Positions 12,301 through 23,167 of a stretch of DNA of 64,000 nucleotides are shown piece by piece. The stretch comes from Onthophagus taurus. Its lineage: Eukaryota; Arthropoda; Insecta; Coleoptera; Scarabaeidae. The notes under the pieces were generated by a model, which was not told the DNA's origin, did not search any database, and saw only the letters and a list, made by a program, of their open reading frames with translations. The stretch spans positions 29,579,001 through 29,643,000 of the forward strand of contig NC_091972.1 in NCBI RefSeq assembly GCF_036711975.1, written 5' to 3'. Numbering within the stretch: the first letter of the stretch is position 1; every line of letters starts with the position of its first letter. The translations under genes and the position numbers were made by a program.

Positions 12301-15300
12301 GTTCAAACAATCGATTTAGAATTTTTCTTTGAGATAGCCAACGAACATCGGCATGAAAAAGAAGTTGCGTATGACTACTTCCCATAATCATTACATTCTT
12401 TCGGTGTAGTAATTCCAGATTTCAACCAGCGATCTATAATCTATGTTAGGGATAAAAATGACTATATTTTATAAAAATAATCAAAATCAGTGGGACTTAC
12501 TAAAGCATATAACAAACCTTTCCTATAAGAAAAATCGCACAAAAGCTACAAAGCCACTAAGTATTAACGAAGTAAGTTGTCTCTGTAACGAAGTGCGGTG
12601 TCACATTATTCATCATATTCACGCCGTGTCACATGCGACCATCTCATGCCTCACAAAACTGTCTGGACTTGAGTCACGAGAACTTAGAATTAGGCGCCAC
12701 CACAAAATAACAAAAAGTGACACTGCCGATGCCGGTATCCCGCCAAATCTGACGCCACATTGTTGCGAGGAAGCAAGGTATTGCTGCTATTGGTGGCAAA
12801 TTAAGTTGTCTCTCTCATTCATTGTGCGTTCATCGCGCCTATGGTTCCTCGCTATAAGATGGCGGATTTTAAATCTTGGTCATAAAACGAGATGCCGCCA
12901 ACATTAAACAAATCCACCTCCGTGGCATTTCTGGTTATTGCGTGGCGCAGTTCAGTATGTTGCAGTGCATATCCCCATCAAACTGAGGTGCAACGCGTAC
13001 CCCCACCAAACTCTTCCGTAGCTCTGGGGGTACGCGTACCACACTTTGTGAAACACTGACTTACAGAAACACCTGTATAACCAAAACTTTCCTTCTTGTT
13101 CTGATTGAATCGATGATGGTCCATGTGATTTCGCTTTGCCAATTCAAACGCCACAGTTCTGAAGTCATTTAGTGTGTAACCCATCGTGCTTCCAATAAAA
13201 AAATATATTGCGCTAGCTCTTCCTTTTATTCTGGAGAGAATGTTGGTGTGTGGCGATCCAATTTTTTCTTCAACATCTCTTTGTGTTTAAACTTTCCTTC
13301 CGTTATTTTTTTTAACTCTAGCTTAAGAGTTGCATGAGATTCCCCATTTTGCCCTCTAATACTTTTTCCACAGCTTAGTGCATGTTTTGAGTTATATCAA
13401 TATAAAAGGAGTTGGGTTATATGGGATAGTATCGTGTTTTAGACAACCGCATGGTATCCCGTTTTACCTAACTGCATTTCAAAATAAATCTTTATTTTTT
13501 TGATTCATACAATGATAACACTTTTAATTAAGGATCAACAAGTAGAAGTAACACCATAACTATGAGAGTACACTTATTATTACCTAGTCTCCAGTCAGAA
13601 CTAAAATATGTGACATGAAACGAACACTAAACAAACTCGTACAACCCCACTTTTTTCGTTGCACGTGGGTTCTCTCACATACTTGCAGTAATTTCACTAT
13701 TGTGGTTTACAACACTGAATAACAGATCCTATGATTCCAATTTAACGATCAGTAGGTGGATGGGTCTACTCGTTATTGAGAAAACGGCGGTATTCCGTTT
13801 TATCTTACCATACCGTTTTAACCGCAAAATAAAAAGTGTCTCATAGACTAATGCCGTACGATTTTATAAGTGCACAATTTTGCATGATCAACTCGATTAT
13901 TTTCGCAATGTGGCGCCGGTATTGTTCATAATTTTGGCGGCACTAATTCAGGATGTAGGATCAATTTATTGCAATGAGATCCGTTAGAGATGTTTGAGTA
14001 CTTTATCACCAACACTTTTTTTGACGACACTATATGTGTAATTAAGCTTATTACAAATATAGTGTCGTACAAGGCTTATCTACATCACAGCTTAACAGTT
14101 CTTTCCAAACTTGTCCATCTCGCGCATATCGTCTCCACCCCCTGACTTTCTGTATTCTTAGGTCCTCCTCCATCATCCACAAATCGTCTCTTCAAACTGC
14201 AAACCTATCTTCTGCTCACAGGTCCACGGCTATCAAAAATAATTCTTGTGGTACTTTTTAGTCCATTCTGGCCAATCCATTTCAACTTTTGCATTTTGAT
14301 AAATTTAACTCTCTCTGGTTCGCAATATAGAAGATACAACTCGATGTTGTAACACCGACCTCCTCTTGAATCTCTTTAATGCCGTTTGGTCTTTCTGCAT
14401 TAAGGTCCATGTTTCCCTCCCATAGGTAATGGAAGCATTTGTTGGATTGGATTGTCTTCTTCTTTGTTTCCTTGCTGACAAACATTTTATTATTCATCGG
14501 GAATCCCAAATATACGCAACTTTCTGTCTCTATCTTGTCATCCCCAACATTCAAATGTTCTGGTATATTGCCACGAATCAGGCTTTGCCACTACATATTT
14601 GGCCTTTGTAAAGTTTATCTTTTCCGCCTCAGTTTTCAACCTTGTAAAGACGATTTCTGTTCTTTCTATAATATCTATGTCGTCAGCAAATTGTTCCAGA
14701 TGTTCGGAGTTCTGCGTCTCATATTACCTTGTCCAGGCCAATGTTAAAAAGCTATGACAAGATATGACAGCCCATCTCCTTGTGTTCTGACTTTACAGTA
14801 AACCTTACTAACAGTAAAATGCATTATTGCTTGATAGTGAGTATCACAGGACTAGAATCTCATGATACGCATCGCCGTCGGTGCTGATCCCTGAGGTATG
14901 GCTACCAAATTCGGCTTGGTCCTGAAAGGGTTAAATTTTAACTTTTCCTCTTTAATTTATTTAATAAATTTAATTTTTAGCATTGTATTGATTGTGGTCA
15001 CGCATGGAAAGCTGCGCTTTTTGAAGGTTGGCGTCTCTTCCACGATCCATCTCGCGAAGTTGATGAATCTGGAAATTATAATGAAACAATTTGTTCAACT
15101 GAGCAAGAAGTTGAAGGAAATTATAATCGCGATTTATGGAAACGAATGTCATTTAAATATAGTGACTCCAATAAATTAAATCGTTACATAAGATCCTCTA
15201 TAGCCACTTATTGTGGTTATTTAAAACAAATTCTTCCGGTGTGTGAAAACTGGGAAGATTACCTCTGGGCCTACCTTAAAGTGATGATAGATATTCGGGT

Positions 15301-16712
15301 TGAATCCGAAGTAAGAGATTGTGTTAATAAAACTTATACAAGTCTGCCAGATTTTTATTGGGATCAAAGGATGTCTTTGAACGAAGTCTTTTCGCATTTA
15401 GAAACGTCGGATTGTAAATATGTTAAAGAACAAGCTAAAAAACCGGATTATATCATAATAAAATATTTGATTTTGGATGATATTCCCCAGATGTTTGTAG
15501 CTTTGGAGGAATATCTTAATGAGGATGCTTCTATTCATCTCTTAAGATTTTTAACACATTTAGTATTGTTTTTGGATCAAATTGGGCAAGCGCCTCAAAG
15601 AAATGTTGCTGAAAACGTTTTAGAAATGTATATTAAACGATTAAGTACAATGGATGACATTGGTTTGGTAGCATTTTATGTTAGCAAATTAGGGACGCAA
15701 AAACAAGTTGATTTATACAGTCGGTTCCTCGAAGGTATTACTGCAGATGAACAGAGGAGAACTGCTTTAAAATATGCTGAAGATTGCGGCTTAAACGTAG
15801 CATTAATAACAAAGACTGTCGTGGAAAATATCATAGAAAGACCATTTGATTTTACTGATATGAGTTTGCAAGAAAGATTAACACCAGGAGATGAATACAA
15901 AATATCATCAATCGATTGGTTACTTTTTTATGAAAGTGATCGCTTAGAGGCAATCATCCAAAGTAATGCATTAATTCATAAGTTCTTAGCTTTAAAAAAA
16001 TTAGATGCAGCTCAATTGGTTTTTAATAAAATCCCACCAGACTCAGCTGAAATGATTATGTCAACTTTATCAGACACACAAATTTCTTTAAAAGAGCATT
16101 TGTGTTATAGGGCGTATTTAGACGCGCAAGAAGCTTTTAGTTTATGGTTTAAACATTATAAAATGAAACCAATTGAACCCGAGTCTATCCCTGAAAACGC
16201 ACATTTAACTGAAAAAGTCGCACACCAACATAAAACATCTCAGTATAAAGCGGAAATCGAGCGTTGGAAAATGACGATGTCTCATCTTGCTAAATCAGCA
16301 AAAACGTTACTTTATAACGTTTTGCTTTTCCCGGATGGTGGTTGGTTAGGTGGCGTAAATAATGCTGAACGTTTAAGATCCACTTGTATTCCAGAATGTA
16401 CTTTGTTATTGTACAATGTGCTTTTTGAATCAGGGTTACTTAGTGAATGTATAAGGTTGGCTGATATTTTAGCATCTGAGAAGTATCAATTATATAAGGT
16501 AAGAATTTATCTTGAAATTAAAATTTTTTAAATGATTTACAATATATTGCTTTATGTACATTTATCTAAATAAGTATTAATAGACTGTTTCTTTTTTCTT
16601 TTAGGTTTATAGTAAGGAAAGTTTGAGGGAAATTCTTCGTAAACTTTCTGAAGCGTCTGTTGCTTTGTTAAATTCGAAGATGGATCCTTGGGGAAATGAT
16701 GGTTTCAATTAA
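5464..16712 (+). CDS. Nup107: Nuclear pore complex protein Nup107 (whole gene)
   Basis: Scaffold nucleoporin of the Y (Nup107-160) complex. It builds the cytoplasmic and nuclear rings of the nuclear pore, and its C-terminus contacts Nup133. Three exons join in frame: 5464-6390, 14981-16498 and 16605-16712, giving 850 aa. That is close to the fly (about 845) and human (925) proteins. Family landmarks include ENTLHQLQ and LHPDAPTYENKPLHELDEQD at the end of exon 1, CGHAWKAALFEGWRLFHDP at the start of exon 2, then LLPVCENWEDYLWAY-type sequence (here ILPVCENWEDYLWAY), ITKTVVENI, FLALKKLDAAQ, EKVAHQHK and YNVLLFPDGGW. Splice sites are GT-AG and both introns are phase 0. I chose ATG 5464 (context ACAACCATGG) because the upstream in-frame extension has no ATG. 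Intron 1 is 8590 bp of nested transposons; intron 2 is 106 bp. Confidence 0.95.
6403..6660. repeat. Inverted-repeat (MITE-like) sequence in Nup107 intron 1
   Basis: Perfect 22-bp arms: ATGGCATAATTTTAATCACA plus AA at 6456-6477, and the complement at 6572-6592/3. The segment begins TTAA then CCCTTTAAGGACC, which looks like a piggyBac-type end next to a TTAA target. No matching right terminus with a second TTAA was found, so the class is only suggested. Confidence 0.5.
6715..6950 (-). pseudogene. hAT transposase C-terminal fragment, inverted copy
   Basis: Minus-strand copy of the fragment at 446-690, sharing GTTCTGTTAGTAATGAATG and the stretch behind VELG.YLQCPTPKRD. It abuts the same satellite. 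The two copies are clearly homologous and have diverged by scattered substitutions and indels. It sits inside Nup107 intron 1, opposite to that gene. Confidence 0.65.
6951..7730 (-). repeat. 363-bp-period satellite, inverted block
   Basis: About two units of the window-start satellite in reverse orientation. Landmarks are AATTATTAATTAAAGTATCC (near 7197 and 7559) and CCAATGAACCAA or CCAATCAACAAA words. Confidence 0.85.
7731..8044. repeat. CCGG palindrome cluster and flank
   Basis: 7877-7950 carries CCGGATAACC, AGATATCCGGCC, GAATATCCGG and TATCCGGC words, related to those at 725-768. It probably is the far end of the satellite-bearing hAT-like element. The remainder up to 8044 is AT-rich with nothing recognised. 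Confidence 0.4.
8149..9165. mobile_element. 1-kb palindromic foldback MITE
   Basis: Begins CAGGGTGATTCACATAAGAA and ends with its near-exact complement, flanked by TA on both sides. The two halves are inverted copies over roughly 500 bp each, meeting around 8660-8690 (AAGTTATTTGACGACAAGG). Only scattered mismatches are visible. There is no coding capacity. TA targets and CAGGGTG ends suggest a Tc1/mariner-mobilised MITE. Because it is inside an intron, the Nup107 pre-mRNA contains a potential 500-bp RNA hairpin. Confidence 0.9.
9434..10140 (+). pseudogene. Tc1-like transposase, decayed
   Basis: Starts at ATG 9434 with a helix-turn-helix (NKTIREKADELNIPKSTAWK), as in paired-like Tc1 N-termini. 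A frameshift in an A-run near 9597 moves the reading to GRRMLVSDRNKRIL. After further breaks come RLTWAKSKLSWSAADF, IIFSDESKF (first catalytic Asp) and IIIWGCMTASG. The second Asp and the Glu of the DD34E triad are missing, with only an SILQSSD-like scrap left before the right terminal repeat. Non-functional. Confidence 0.8.
11040..11948 (-). pseudogene. hAT transposase fragment, DUF659 type
   Basis: The minus frame from 11948 contains YIRDEMGKILEKYG, FFVVIGDNAANMTKAFRLL and PLGCLAHTLHLLCNNIL, the DUF659/DDE core of a hAT transposase. Near 11290 it jumps, through a deletion and frameshift, to KIAVRILSAPVTSAATERSF and WIHSNRRNRLESERGGKL, the hAT C-terminal dimerisation domain. The BED finger is missing. 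It may belong to the same family as the N-terminal scrap at 29340-29780 and the C-terminal scraps at 446-690 and 6715-6950. Confidence 0.8.
12699..12944. mobile_element. MITE, copy 1 (GCCAAATCTGACGCCA family)
   Basis: About 246 bp sharing its whole length with 38600-38833. Shared words are GCCAAATCTGACGCCA, ATAAGATGG.GGATTTTAAAT and AAACGAGATGCCGC. Degenerate inverted ends: ACAAAATAACAAAAAGTGAC at the left and a complement of CAATAACCAGAAATGCCAC at the right. No clear target duplication for this copy. Non-coding. Confidence 0.7.
13068..13400 (-). pseudogene. Pogo-like transposase N-terminal fragment (CENP-B type HTH)
   Basis: Minus-strand frames give KKLDRHTPTFSPE, KEELAQYIFLLEA and, after a frameshift, YTLNDFRTVAFELAKRNH, MDHHRFNQNKKES and FGYTG. 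This is the pattern of the CENP-B/pogo DNA-binding domain. It stops at the hAT terminus at 13058, so the hAT element interrupted or abuts it. The catalytic domain is absent here. Confidence 0.65.
13401..14100. other. Intronic, mostly unrecognised; one palindrome
   Basis: AT-rich sequence of Nup107 intron 1 with repeated CGTTTTA.C words (13437, 13473, 13797). The palindrome ACGACACTATAT ... ATATAGTGTCGT at 14024-14068 has 12-bp perfect arms and an AATTAAGCTTATT centre. No gene seen. Confidence 0.5.
14101..14760 (-). pseudogene. LINE reverse transcriptase fragment with FADD motif
   Basis: Minus-strand reading gives LEQFADDIDIIERTEIVFTR, in which FADD is reverse transcriptase motif C. It continues LKTEAEKINFTKAKYVV, then (14554-14282) DKIETESCVYLGFPMNNKMF, KKTIQSNKCFHYLW and IKEIQEEVGVTT. 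This is the post-catalytic part of a non-LTR retrotransposon ORF2, interrupted by stops and frameshifts. It lies just before Nup107 exon 2, on the opposite strand. Confidence 0.75.
14981..16498 (+). CDS. Nup107: Nup107 exon 2 (residues 310-815)
   Basis: Encodes most of the alpha-helical solenoid. The acceptor TAATTTTTAG precedes CATTGTATTG and the donor is TATATAAG/GTAAGA; both ends are phase 0 and 1518 bp is exactly 506 codons. Conserved stretches in order: CGHAWKAALFEGWRL, VCENWEDYLWAYLKVM, HLLRFLTHLVLFLD, GLNVALITKTVVENI, IDWLLFYESDRLEAI, KFLALKKLDAAQLVF, KEHLCYRAYLDAQEAF, LTEKVAHQHKTSQYK, TLLYNVLLFPDGGWLGG. No stop or frameshift. Confidence 0.96.
16605..16712 (+). CDS. Nup107: Nup107 exon 3 (residues 816-850 and stop)
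   Basis: The acceptor TTCTTTTAG precedes GTTTATAGT. Translation gives VYSKESLREILRKLSEASV and ends DPWGNDGFN before TAA 16710-16712. This aligns with the conserved C-terminal helix (VFSKEELRKLLQKLRESS) and the final DP.G motif. It is too short to stand alone, but frame and conservation make it firm. Confidence 0.95.
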   Translation, partial: VYSKESLREILRKLSEASVALLNSKMDPWGNDGFN

Positions 16713-16775
16713 AAAGTGTGCATAATAATGTATTAAGGAGTGTAATTTTTGTAATAAGTTTCTTTCTATTTTTCT

Positions 16776-16781
16776 AATAAA
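16776..16781 (+). terminator. Nup107 polyadenylation signal
   Basis: AATAAA 64 bases after the Nup107 stop codon; a second AATAAA lies near 16815. The placement is normal for a short insect 3' UTR. Confidence 0.7.
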
Positions 16782-16799
16782 AATTGTTAAATCAATTAT

Positions 16800-18739
16800 T
16801 ATTTCATGACTTTAAATAAAATTTAATATCTTTATTTTGATTTTTTTCATAACATTTATAATGTTATTATACTTATGTTAACACCCACTATATATTTATT
16901 GGGACAGATGAGAAAACCCATTTATTAATTATGCTTTTTGACATGTTTCTGTAAAATGTGCACAGTTTCTAGATTGCAGTTAGGTACCAACTAAGGCGAG
17001 GGTTAAGTTCTCAAAATTTTGGATATGTTTAAGCACTCAACCTCATCAAATAGAAACTACCTACTTCTATACCTTTTATGGCCGGCGACAATGTTTCAGA
17101 CTACAAAACACAGAATAACAAAAAAATTGATATTTTTTCAATTGCTGAATTTTAAACATCCATCATCAGTCGAATAATCAGGTTTGAATCATCATAATCA
17201 GAAAGAGAAAAATGATCTACTATAGATGACGATGAGGCCTCTACACAGCTAGAATAAAATTCCTATACATCGAATTGGACCCTAAAATAATATTAGCCAT
17301 TCAGCTGATGCCAGTGTTGCAAGTGACGAAACATCCTGAGTTCGTCGTCTGAAACCGTCTCTTCCATCGCAAGCCACTCATTGCAGAAACAATTTTTTTC
17401 ATTAACACGACATTTTCATTCCTGATGGTTGAAAAAAACATCAGGAATCAGTTTGTAACTAATATGTTGACGAAGAAATGAAATTTCGGCCATAAAATTA
17501 CGCCACTGGCGGAACCTCAAACTTATTGATACTCTTTCAACGTCCGCAACAGTTCAAGCAAGTTCTTTCAGATCATTGAGAGAACTTGCTTACTAGTCGC
17601 CTTAGTTATGCTGTTGTAAAAATTTTCTCCATTATCGGCATCTTATCCTACTCGTAGAAGACTAAATGCTGCTGGCAAAGAAGTAGATACTTAATAGAAG
17701 AGTATATAGTTCTTGCAGAAAGCTACTTTCTGTAACAGATTATATTGTAGAAGACTACACACCACTGATGGCAGAAGAGTAAATACTGTTAATGAGGTGA
17801 CTAGATATACAATTATAATTATATAACTATTAAATCTTTACAAGCATGCAAAGTATGTATCAAAAACTTCTTTTGCTGACTTAGACAAAATTATATTTAT
17901 AGAAGGTTTTCGATTTTAAAACAAATTAGTGACATTCAAATTTCTGGAAACCTATAAAGGTTTATTCAGCGGTTACGAACGATTCGATGAAGGCGATTTA
18001 CCGATTCTAGTATACCACAATTGAATTATCTCTTCCTCGTGGAGGGGGGGGGGGGTTGAAAGGGATATTTATACAGCCGATCACGTTTTTGCGTATATTA
18101 AGGCTGATGTTCAGGACACGTTAGATATTAGAAGAAAGTCTTGACTCCTTGAGGCTCCAAGTAAATTAAGTCAGCGGTATACCTCGACACAGTCAGTATA
18201 ATGTTATCACTGAGGTCGATAACCGTGCGGGGATTTAATACTAACAAATATAGCTGCAAATATAGATATTTGGTAGATATTTTCAAGATAGCTGATGATA
18301 TTAATTTACAGTTTCAAGTAGCTAATAAAATTCTTATTGGTGTCAGAGTATTGTGATATTCTCATTAACAAAGTTGAACTAATGGAAATTTTTGAAGTGA
18401 GAATTTCATCATTTTCCTGGATTAGCATCTTCAATAGTGGTGGTTGACTGCTATAGCTTTTAATGTAAATAAAAATATGCTTAAACATCATTTGCTAAAG
18501 GAGTTGATAAATTGAGAATGTTGAAGAATTTAAAAACAAACAATTTAGCTAAATCGACGACCAATAAATAGTTAAATTATTAATATCTAATAAGTCATGC
18601 AACATTTCAGTTTTACTTTATTACAAATTGAATATTTATTAACTTTGTTAGTTATTTTGACAACTTAAATTGCTTAAATTTCAAAACAAGAGCATAGTGT
18701 ATAGGCAAATCCTTTCCGGAGTTTATTCCTTGGGACTGT
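16800..18739. other. Intergenic Nup107-LINE, nothing recognised
   Basis: About 1.9 kb with no convincing gene on either strand. It contains an uninterrupted run of 12 G at about 18044-18055 and small AT-rich repeats. Degenerate old transposon sequence is likely but could not be classified. Confidence 0.4.
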
Positions 18740-19355
18740 GTGAAGAATTGTAGAAGGCACTATCGTAAAATTATACGTAAAAATAAAAAACTAGCAAATA
18801 GCAGAGACATTACTAATTCTAAAAATACCCAGAGGGCTGAGCGGAATGTTATCAAAAACAACAACCCTAGGCGAGCTATTAATGGCGTGAATGAATGTAA
18901 TGCGGATGACTTCAACAGTTACTTCTGCAACAATGCGGAAGAACTACTTTCTAATATTCCACTACAACAAAGTGAATATTCGGATAATGTTAATTTTTTT
19001 TCGGGGCAGTTTAATTTTCATGAAATATCGTTTAACGACTTGAGAAATGTCATTTTTACTCTTAAGAATACTTCCAGTAAAGATATTTATGGTTTAAATC
19101 CGAATATCATAAAAGTTATTCAAAACTTAATTATTATTCCCTTAGCTAAGCTAATTAATCAATGTATTGCTGTTCATATTTTCCCAGATTGCTTAAAAAT
19201 AAATGAAGTGGTGCCTGTTTTCAAAAACGGTTCAATTAATGAGGTCTCAAATTAGAGACCAATTTCAATTACACCTGTTTTGTGTAAAATTTTCGAAATA
19301 GTTTTATATAACCAGTTAATTGCGTATCTTGAATCCAATAACCTCCTAATCAACT
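18740..19355 (+). pseudogene. LINE ORF2 fragment (RT N-terminal region)
   Basis: A 171-residue frame contains ADDFNSYFCNNAEELLSNI, SKDIYGLNPNIIKVIQ, PLAKLINQCIAVHIFPDCLK and EVVPVFKNGSINEVSN. After one stop it goes on with RPISITPVLCKIFEIVLYNQ. This is reverse transcriptase motifs 0-2 of a jockey/CR1-like non-LTR element (S.D..G..........P......N.....FP..WK...V.PI.K.G.......YRPIS). It breaks off where the 172-bp satellite begins. Confidence 0.8.
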
Positions 19356-19364
19356 ACGTCAGCA

Positions 19365-22300
19365 ATTTCAGCATTTTCTGTATCATGCTCAGAATATCGT
19401 TTTCTTTTTCCATTAGTAACTTGTGAAACGACGAATTCTTCCAATTTTCATATTTTAGAATATTTCTCTACATTGATGCATCTGAGAGCAAAAGTGTTAC
19501 AGAGTAATGTGTAAAGGTTAAAATTTGCTACAAAAAAATTGTATCATGCTCGAAATATCGTTTTTTTCCATTAGTAATTTGTGAAACTACGAATTCTTCC
19601 AATTTTCATATTTTCGAATATTTCTCTACATTGATGCATCTGAGAGCAAAAGTGTTACAGAGCAATGTCTAAAGAGTAAAATTTGCTACAACTTTTATTC
19701 TAAAAGTTTTTCTGTATCATGCTCGGAATATCGTTTTTCTTTTTCATTAGTAACTTGTGAAACTACGAATTCTTCCAATTTTCATATTTTCGAATATTTC
19801 TCTACATTGATGCATCTGAGTGCAAAAGTGTTAGAGAGCAATGTGTAAAGGGTAAAATTTGTTACAACTTTTGTTGTAAAAGTTTATCTGTATCATGCTC
19901 GGAATACCGTTTTTTTTCCAATAACCACTTGTGATACTACGAATTCTTCCAATTTTCAAATTTTACAATTTTTCTCGATATTGCTGCATCTGAGAGCAAA
20001 AGTGTTAGAGAGCAATGTGTAAATGGTAAAATTTGCTACAATTTTTCTTGTAAAAGTTTTTCTGTACCATGCTCGGAATATCGTTTTTTCCATTAGCAAT
20101 TTGTAAAATAACGAATTTTTCCAATTTTCATATTTTCGAATTTTTCTCGACATTGATGCAGCGGAGAGCAAAAGTATTAGAGAGCAATGTGTAAAGGGTA
20201 AAATTTACTACAACTTTTATTCTAAAAGTCTTTCTGTATCATGCTCGGAATATCGTTTTTTTTTCGTTAGTAACTTGTGAAACTACTAATTCTTCCAATT
20301 TTCATATTTTAGAATTTTTCTCGACATTGATGCATCTGAGAGCAAAAGTGTTAGAGAGCAATTTGTAAAGGGTCAAATTTGCTACAACTTTTATTCTAAA
20401 AGTCTTTCTGTATCATGCTCCGAATATCGTTTTTTCCATTAGCAATTTGTAAAATAACGAATTCTTCCAATTTTCATATTTTCGAATTTTTCTCGACATT
20501 GATGCAGCGGAGTGCAAAAGTATTAGAGAGCAATGTGTAAAGGGTAAAATTTACTACAACTTTTATTCTAAAAGTCTTTCTGTATCATGCTCGGAATATC
20601 GTTTTTTTTTCGTTATAACTTGTGAAACTACTAATTCTTCCAATTTTCATATTTTAGAATTTTTCTCGACATTGATGCATCTGAGAGCAAAAGTGTTAGA
20701 GAGCAATTTGTAAAGGGTAAAATTTGCTACAACTTTTATTCTAAAAGTCTTTCTGTATCATGCTCCGAATATCGTTTTTTCCATTAGCAATTTGTAAAAT
20801 AACGAATTCTTCCAATTTTCATATTTTAGAGTTTTTCTCGACATTGATGCATCTGAGAGCAAAAGTGTTAGAGAGCAATGTGTAAATGGTAAAATTTGCT
20901 ACAATTTTTCTTGTAAAAGTTTTTCTGTATCATGCTCGGAATACCGTTTTTCCATTAGCAATTTGTAAAATAACGAATTTTTCCAATTTTCATATTTTCG
21001 AATTTTTCTCGACATTAATGCAGCGGAGAGCAAAAGTATTAGAGAGCAATGTGTAAAGGGTAAAATTTACTACAACTTTTATTCTAAAAGTCTTTCTGTA
21101 TCATGCTCGGAATATCGTTTTTTTTTCGTTAGTAACTTGTGAAACTACTAATTCTTCCAATTTTCATATTTTAGAATTTTTCTCGACATTGATGCATCTG
21201 AGAGCAAAAGTGTTAGAGAGCAATTTGTAAAGGGTAAAATTTGCTACAACTTTTATTCTAAAAGTCTTTCTGTATCATGCTCCGAATATCGTTTTTTCCA
21301 TTAGCAATTTGTAAAATAACGAATTCTTCCAATTTTCATATTTTCGAATCTTTCTCGACATTGATGCAGCGGAGAGCAAAAGTATTAGAAAGTAATGTGT
21401 AAAGGGTAAAATTTGCTACAACTTTTATTCTAAAAGTTTTTCTGTATCATGCTCAGAATATCGTTTTCTTTTTCCATTAGTAACTTGTGAAACTACGAAT
21501 TCTTCCAATTTTCATATTTTAGAATATTTCTCTACATTGATGCATCTGAGAGCAAAAGTGTTAGAGAACAATTTGTAAAGGGTAAAATTTGCTACATCTT
21601 TTATTCTAAAAGTTTTTCTGTATCATGCTCGGAATACCGTTTTTTTTCCAACAACCATTTGTGAAACTACGAATTCTTCCAACTTTCATATTTTAAAATA
21701 TTTCTCTACATTGATGCATCCGAGAGCAAAAGTGTTAGAGAGCAATGTGTAAAGAATAAAATTGGCTACAACTTTTATTCTAAAAGTTTTTCTGTATCAT
21801 GCTCGGAATACCGTTTTTTCCAATAACTATTTGTGAAACTACGAATTCTTCCAACTTTCATATTTTAGAATATTTCTCTATATTGATGCATCCGAGAGCA
21901 AAAGTGTTAGAGAGCAATGTGTAAAGAATAAAATTGGCTACAACTTTTATTCTAAAAGTTTTTCTGTATCATGCTCGGAATACCGTTTTTTCCAATAACT
22001 ATTTGTGAAACTACGAATTCTTCCAACTTTCATATTTTAGAATATTTCTCTATATTGATGCATCCGAGAGCAAAAGTGTTAGAGAGCAATGTGTAAAGAA
22101 TAAAATTGGCTACAACTTTTATTCTAAAAGTTTTTCTGTATCATGCTCGGAATACCGTTTTTTCCAATAACTATTTGTGAAACTACGAATTCTTCCAACT
22201 TTCATATTTTAGAATATTTCCCTACATTGATGAATCTGAGAGCAAACGTGTTAGAGAGCAATTTGTAAAGGGTAAAATTTGTAACAACTTTTATTCTAAA

Positions 22301-22545
22301 AGTTTTTCTGTATCATGCTCGGAATATCGTTTTCTTTTTCCATTACTAACTTGTGAAACTGAATTCTTCCAATTTTCATATTTTCGAATATTTCTCTACA
22401 TTGATGCATCCGAGAGCAAAAGTGTTAGAGAGCAATGTGTAAAGAATAAAATTTGCTACAACTTTTATTCTAAAAGTTTTTCTATGTCATGCTCGGAATA
22501 TCGTTTTTTTCTCCATTAGCAAGTTTTGAAAATACGAATTCTTTG
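19365..22545 (+). repeat. 172-bp satellite array, about 19 monomers
   Basis: The landmark TCATGCTC recurs 19 times (19383, 19544, 19717, 19893, 20067, 20239, 20413, 20585, 20758, 20930, 21101, 21275, 21447, 21623, 21797, 21969, 22141, 22313, 22487). Nearly all spacings are 171-176 bp. Other constants are CGAATTCTTCCAATTTTCAT, GAGAGCAAAAGTGTTAGAGA and TTTTATTCTAAAAGT. Variant types alternate at 20067-21447, one with CAGCGGAG and TTGTAAAATAACG, the other with CATCTGAG and AACTACTAATTC, indicating partial dimeric order. Monomers from 21797 to 22313 are almost identical. Confidence 0.97.
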
Positions 22546-22949
22546 CTAATCTGTGGTATAGGCAACACTTTTTGCAGATCAAATTTAGGTTGTCATGTCT
22601 CTAATTACAATCTTAAAAAAAGTATTTAGCTACCAAATATTAAAATATGTATTTAATCTCAAAATGCGATTTATACAACATAAAAATAACGAATAATTTC
22701 AAAATTGTAAATATATCATAGACTTATCATAGGGTTTGTTACCCTAACTTCACCCCTATTATCACCATATCTGTCAAACTGCTAACCTACGAAGCCAAGA
22801 CAGTTCCAAGACAATAATTAAAACACATAAAATTATCAATAAATATGTGACACAAAGTTGATTTATGCACAGTTAATTAAACGTAAAAGTTGAAATTACC
22901 GCGATTAAGTGTTACCATATATCGCAGTAACAAATATCCCAAAGTGAGA
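22546..22949 (+). promoter_or_regulatory. Upstream region of COG1
   Basis: About 400 bp between the satellite and the COG1 start codon. It is AT-rich, with a short CA/CC-rich patch (ACCCTAACTTCACCCC near 22740). The promoter and 5' UTR must be here or within the array. No core element can be fixed. Confidence 0.4.
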
Positions 22950-23167
22950 ATGTTTACGCCACTTTTCACTAGAAGTCCGGGTTACACGCAACTTAGTGGT
23001 AAGAAAAGCGATGTGGCTTTAATGATGGAGAAGTATAATAATAATTTGTTACAAATTGACGTGGACAAGCTCTTTGAGGAGCACCACGTCAAAGATATTA
23101 TTGTTATAAAGAAGATGTTTGATGCGGAAATAGAAAGAAAACGAATTGAATTAAGAACAATGGTTAG
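22950..23167 (+). CDS. COG1: COG1 exon 1
   Basis: Begins at ATG 22950; the frame is open upstream but without ATG. Encodes MFTPLFTRSPGYTQLS, then the first conserved helix DVDKLFEEHHVKDIIVIKKM and ERKRIELRTMV. This corresponds to the family's LFE.H...EI..LE......IE.K..ELR.MVG region. Ends MVAG-type phase 2 at the donor AG/GTATGT. A downstream start at 23024 is less likely. Confidence 0.9.

Larger units (their letters stand above)
10416..13058 (-). mobile_element. Fragmented second hAT (Buster-like), minus strand
   Basis: The right (5') end is a CAGTGTTTCACAAAGTGTGG terminus read on the minus strand, ending at 13058. Coding scraps follow in order: 12391-12131 (FHADVRWLSQRKILNRLFELR) and 10660-10433 (SYLCEVAFSAFVDIKSKKRN, the dimerisation motif). 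The other terminus was not found and may be lost next to the Tc1-like insertion. A MITE (12699-12944) and probably a DUF659-type hAT fragment (11040-11948) lie inside. The order of scraps is consistent with one original element. Confidence 0.6.

Noticed and set aside
17320..17480. Possible transposase scrap on the minus strand (ETVSDDELR-like reading)
   Set aside because: Too short and without a recognisable motif order; not supported as a feature.
19365..22545. CRISPR-like array from regular repeats
   Set aside because: Repeats are contiguous 172-bp tandem monomers without unique spacers, in a eukaryotic genome.
22890..22949. 20-codon N-terminal extension of COG1
   Set aside because: It would start at TTG; no ATG lies upstream in frame, and the first ATG is 22950.
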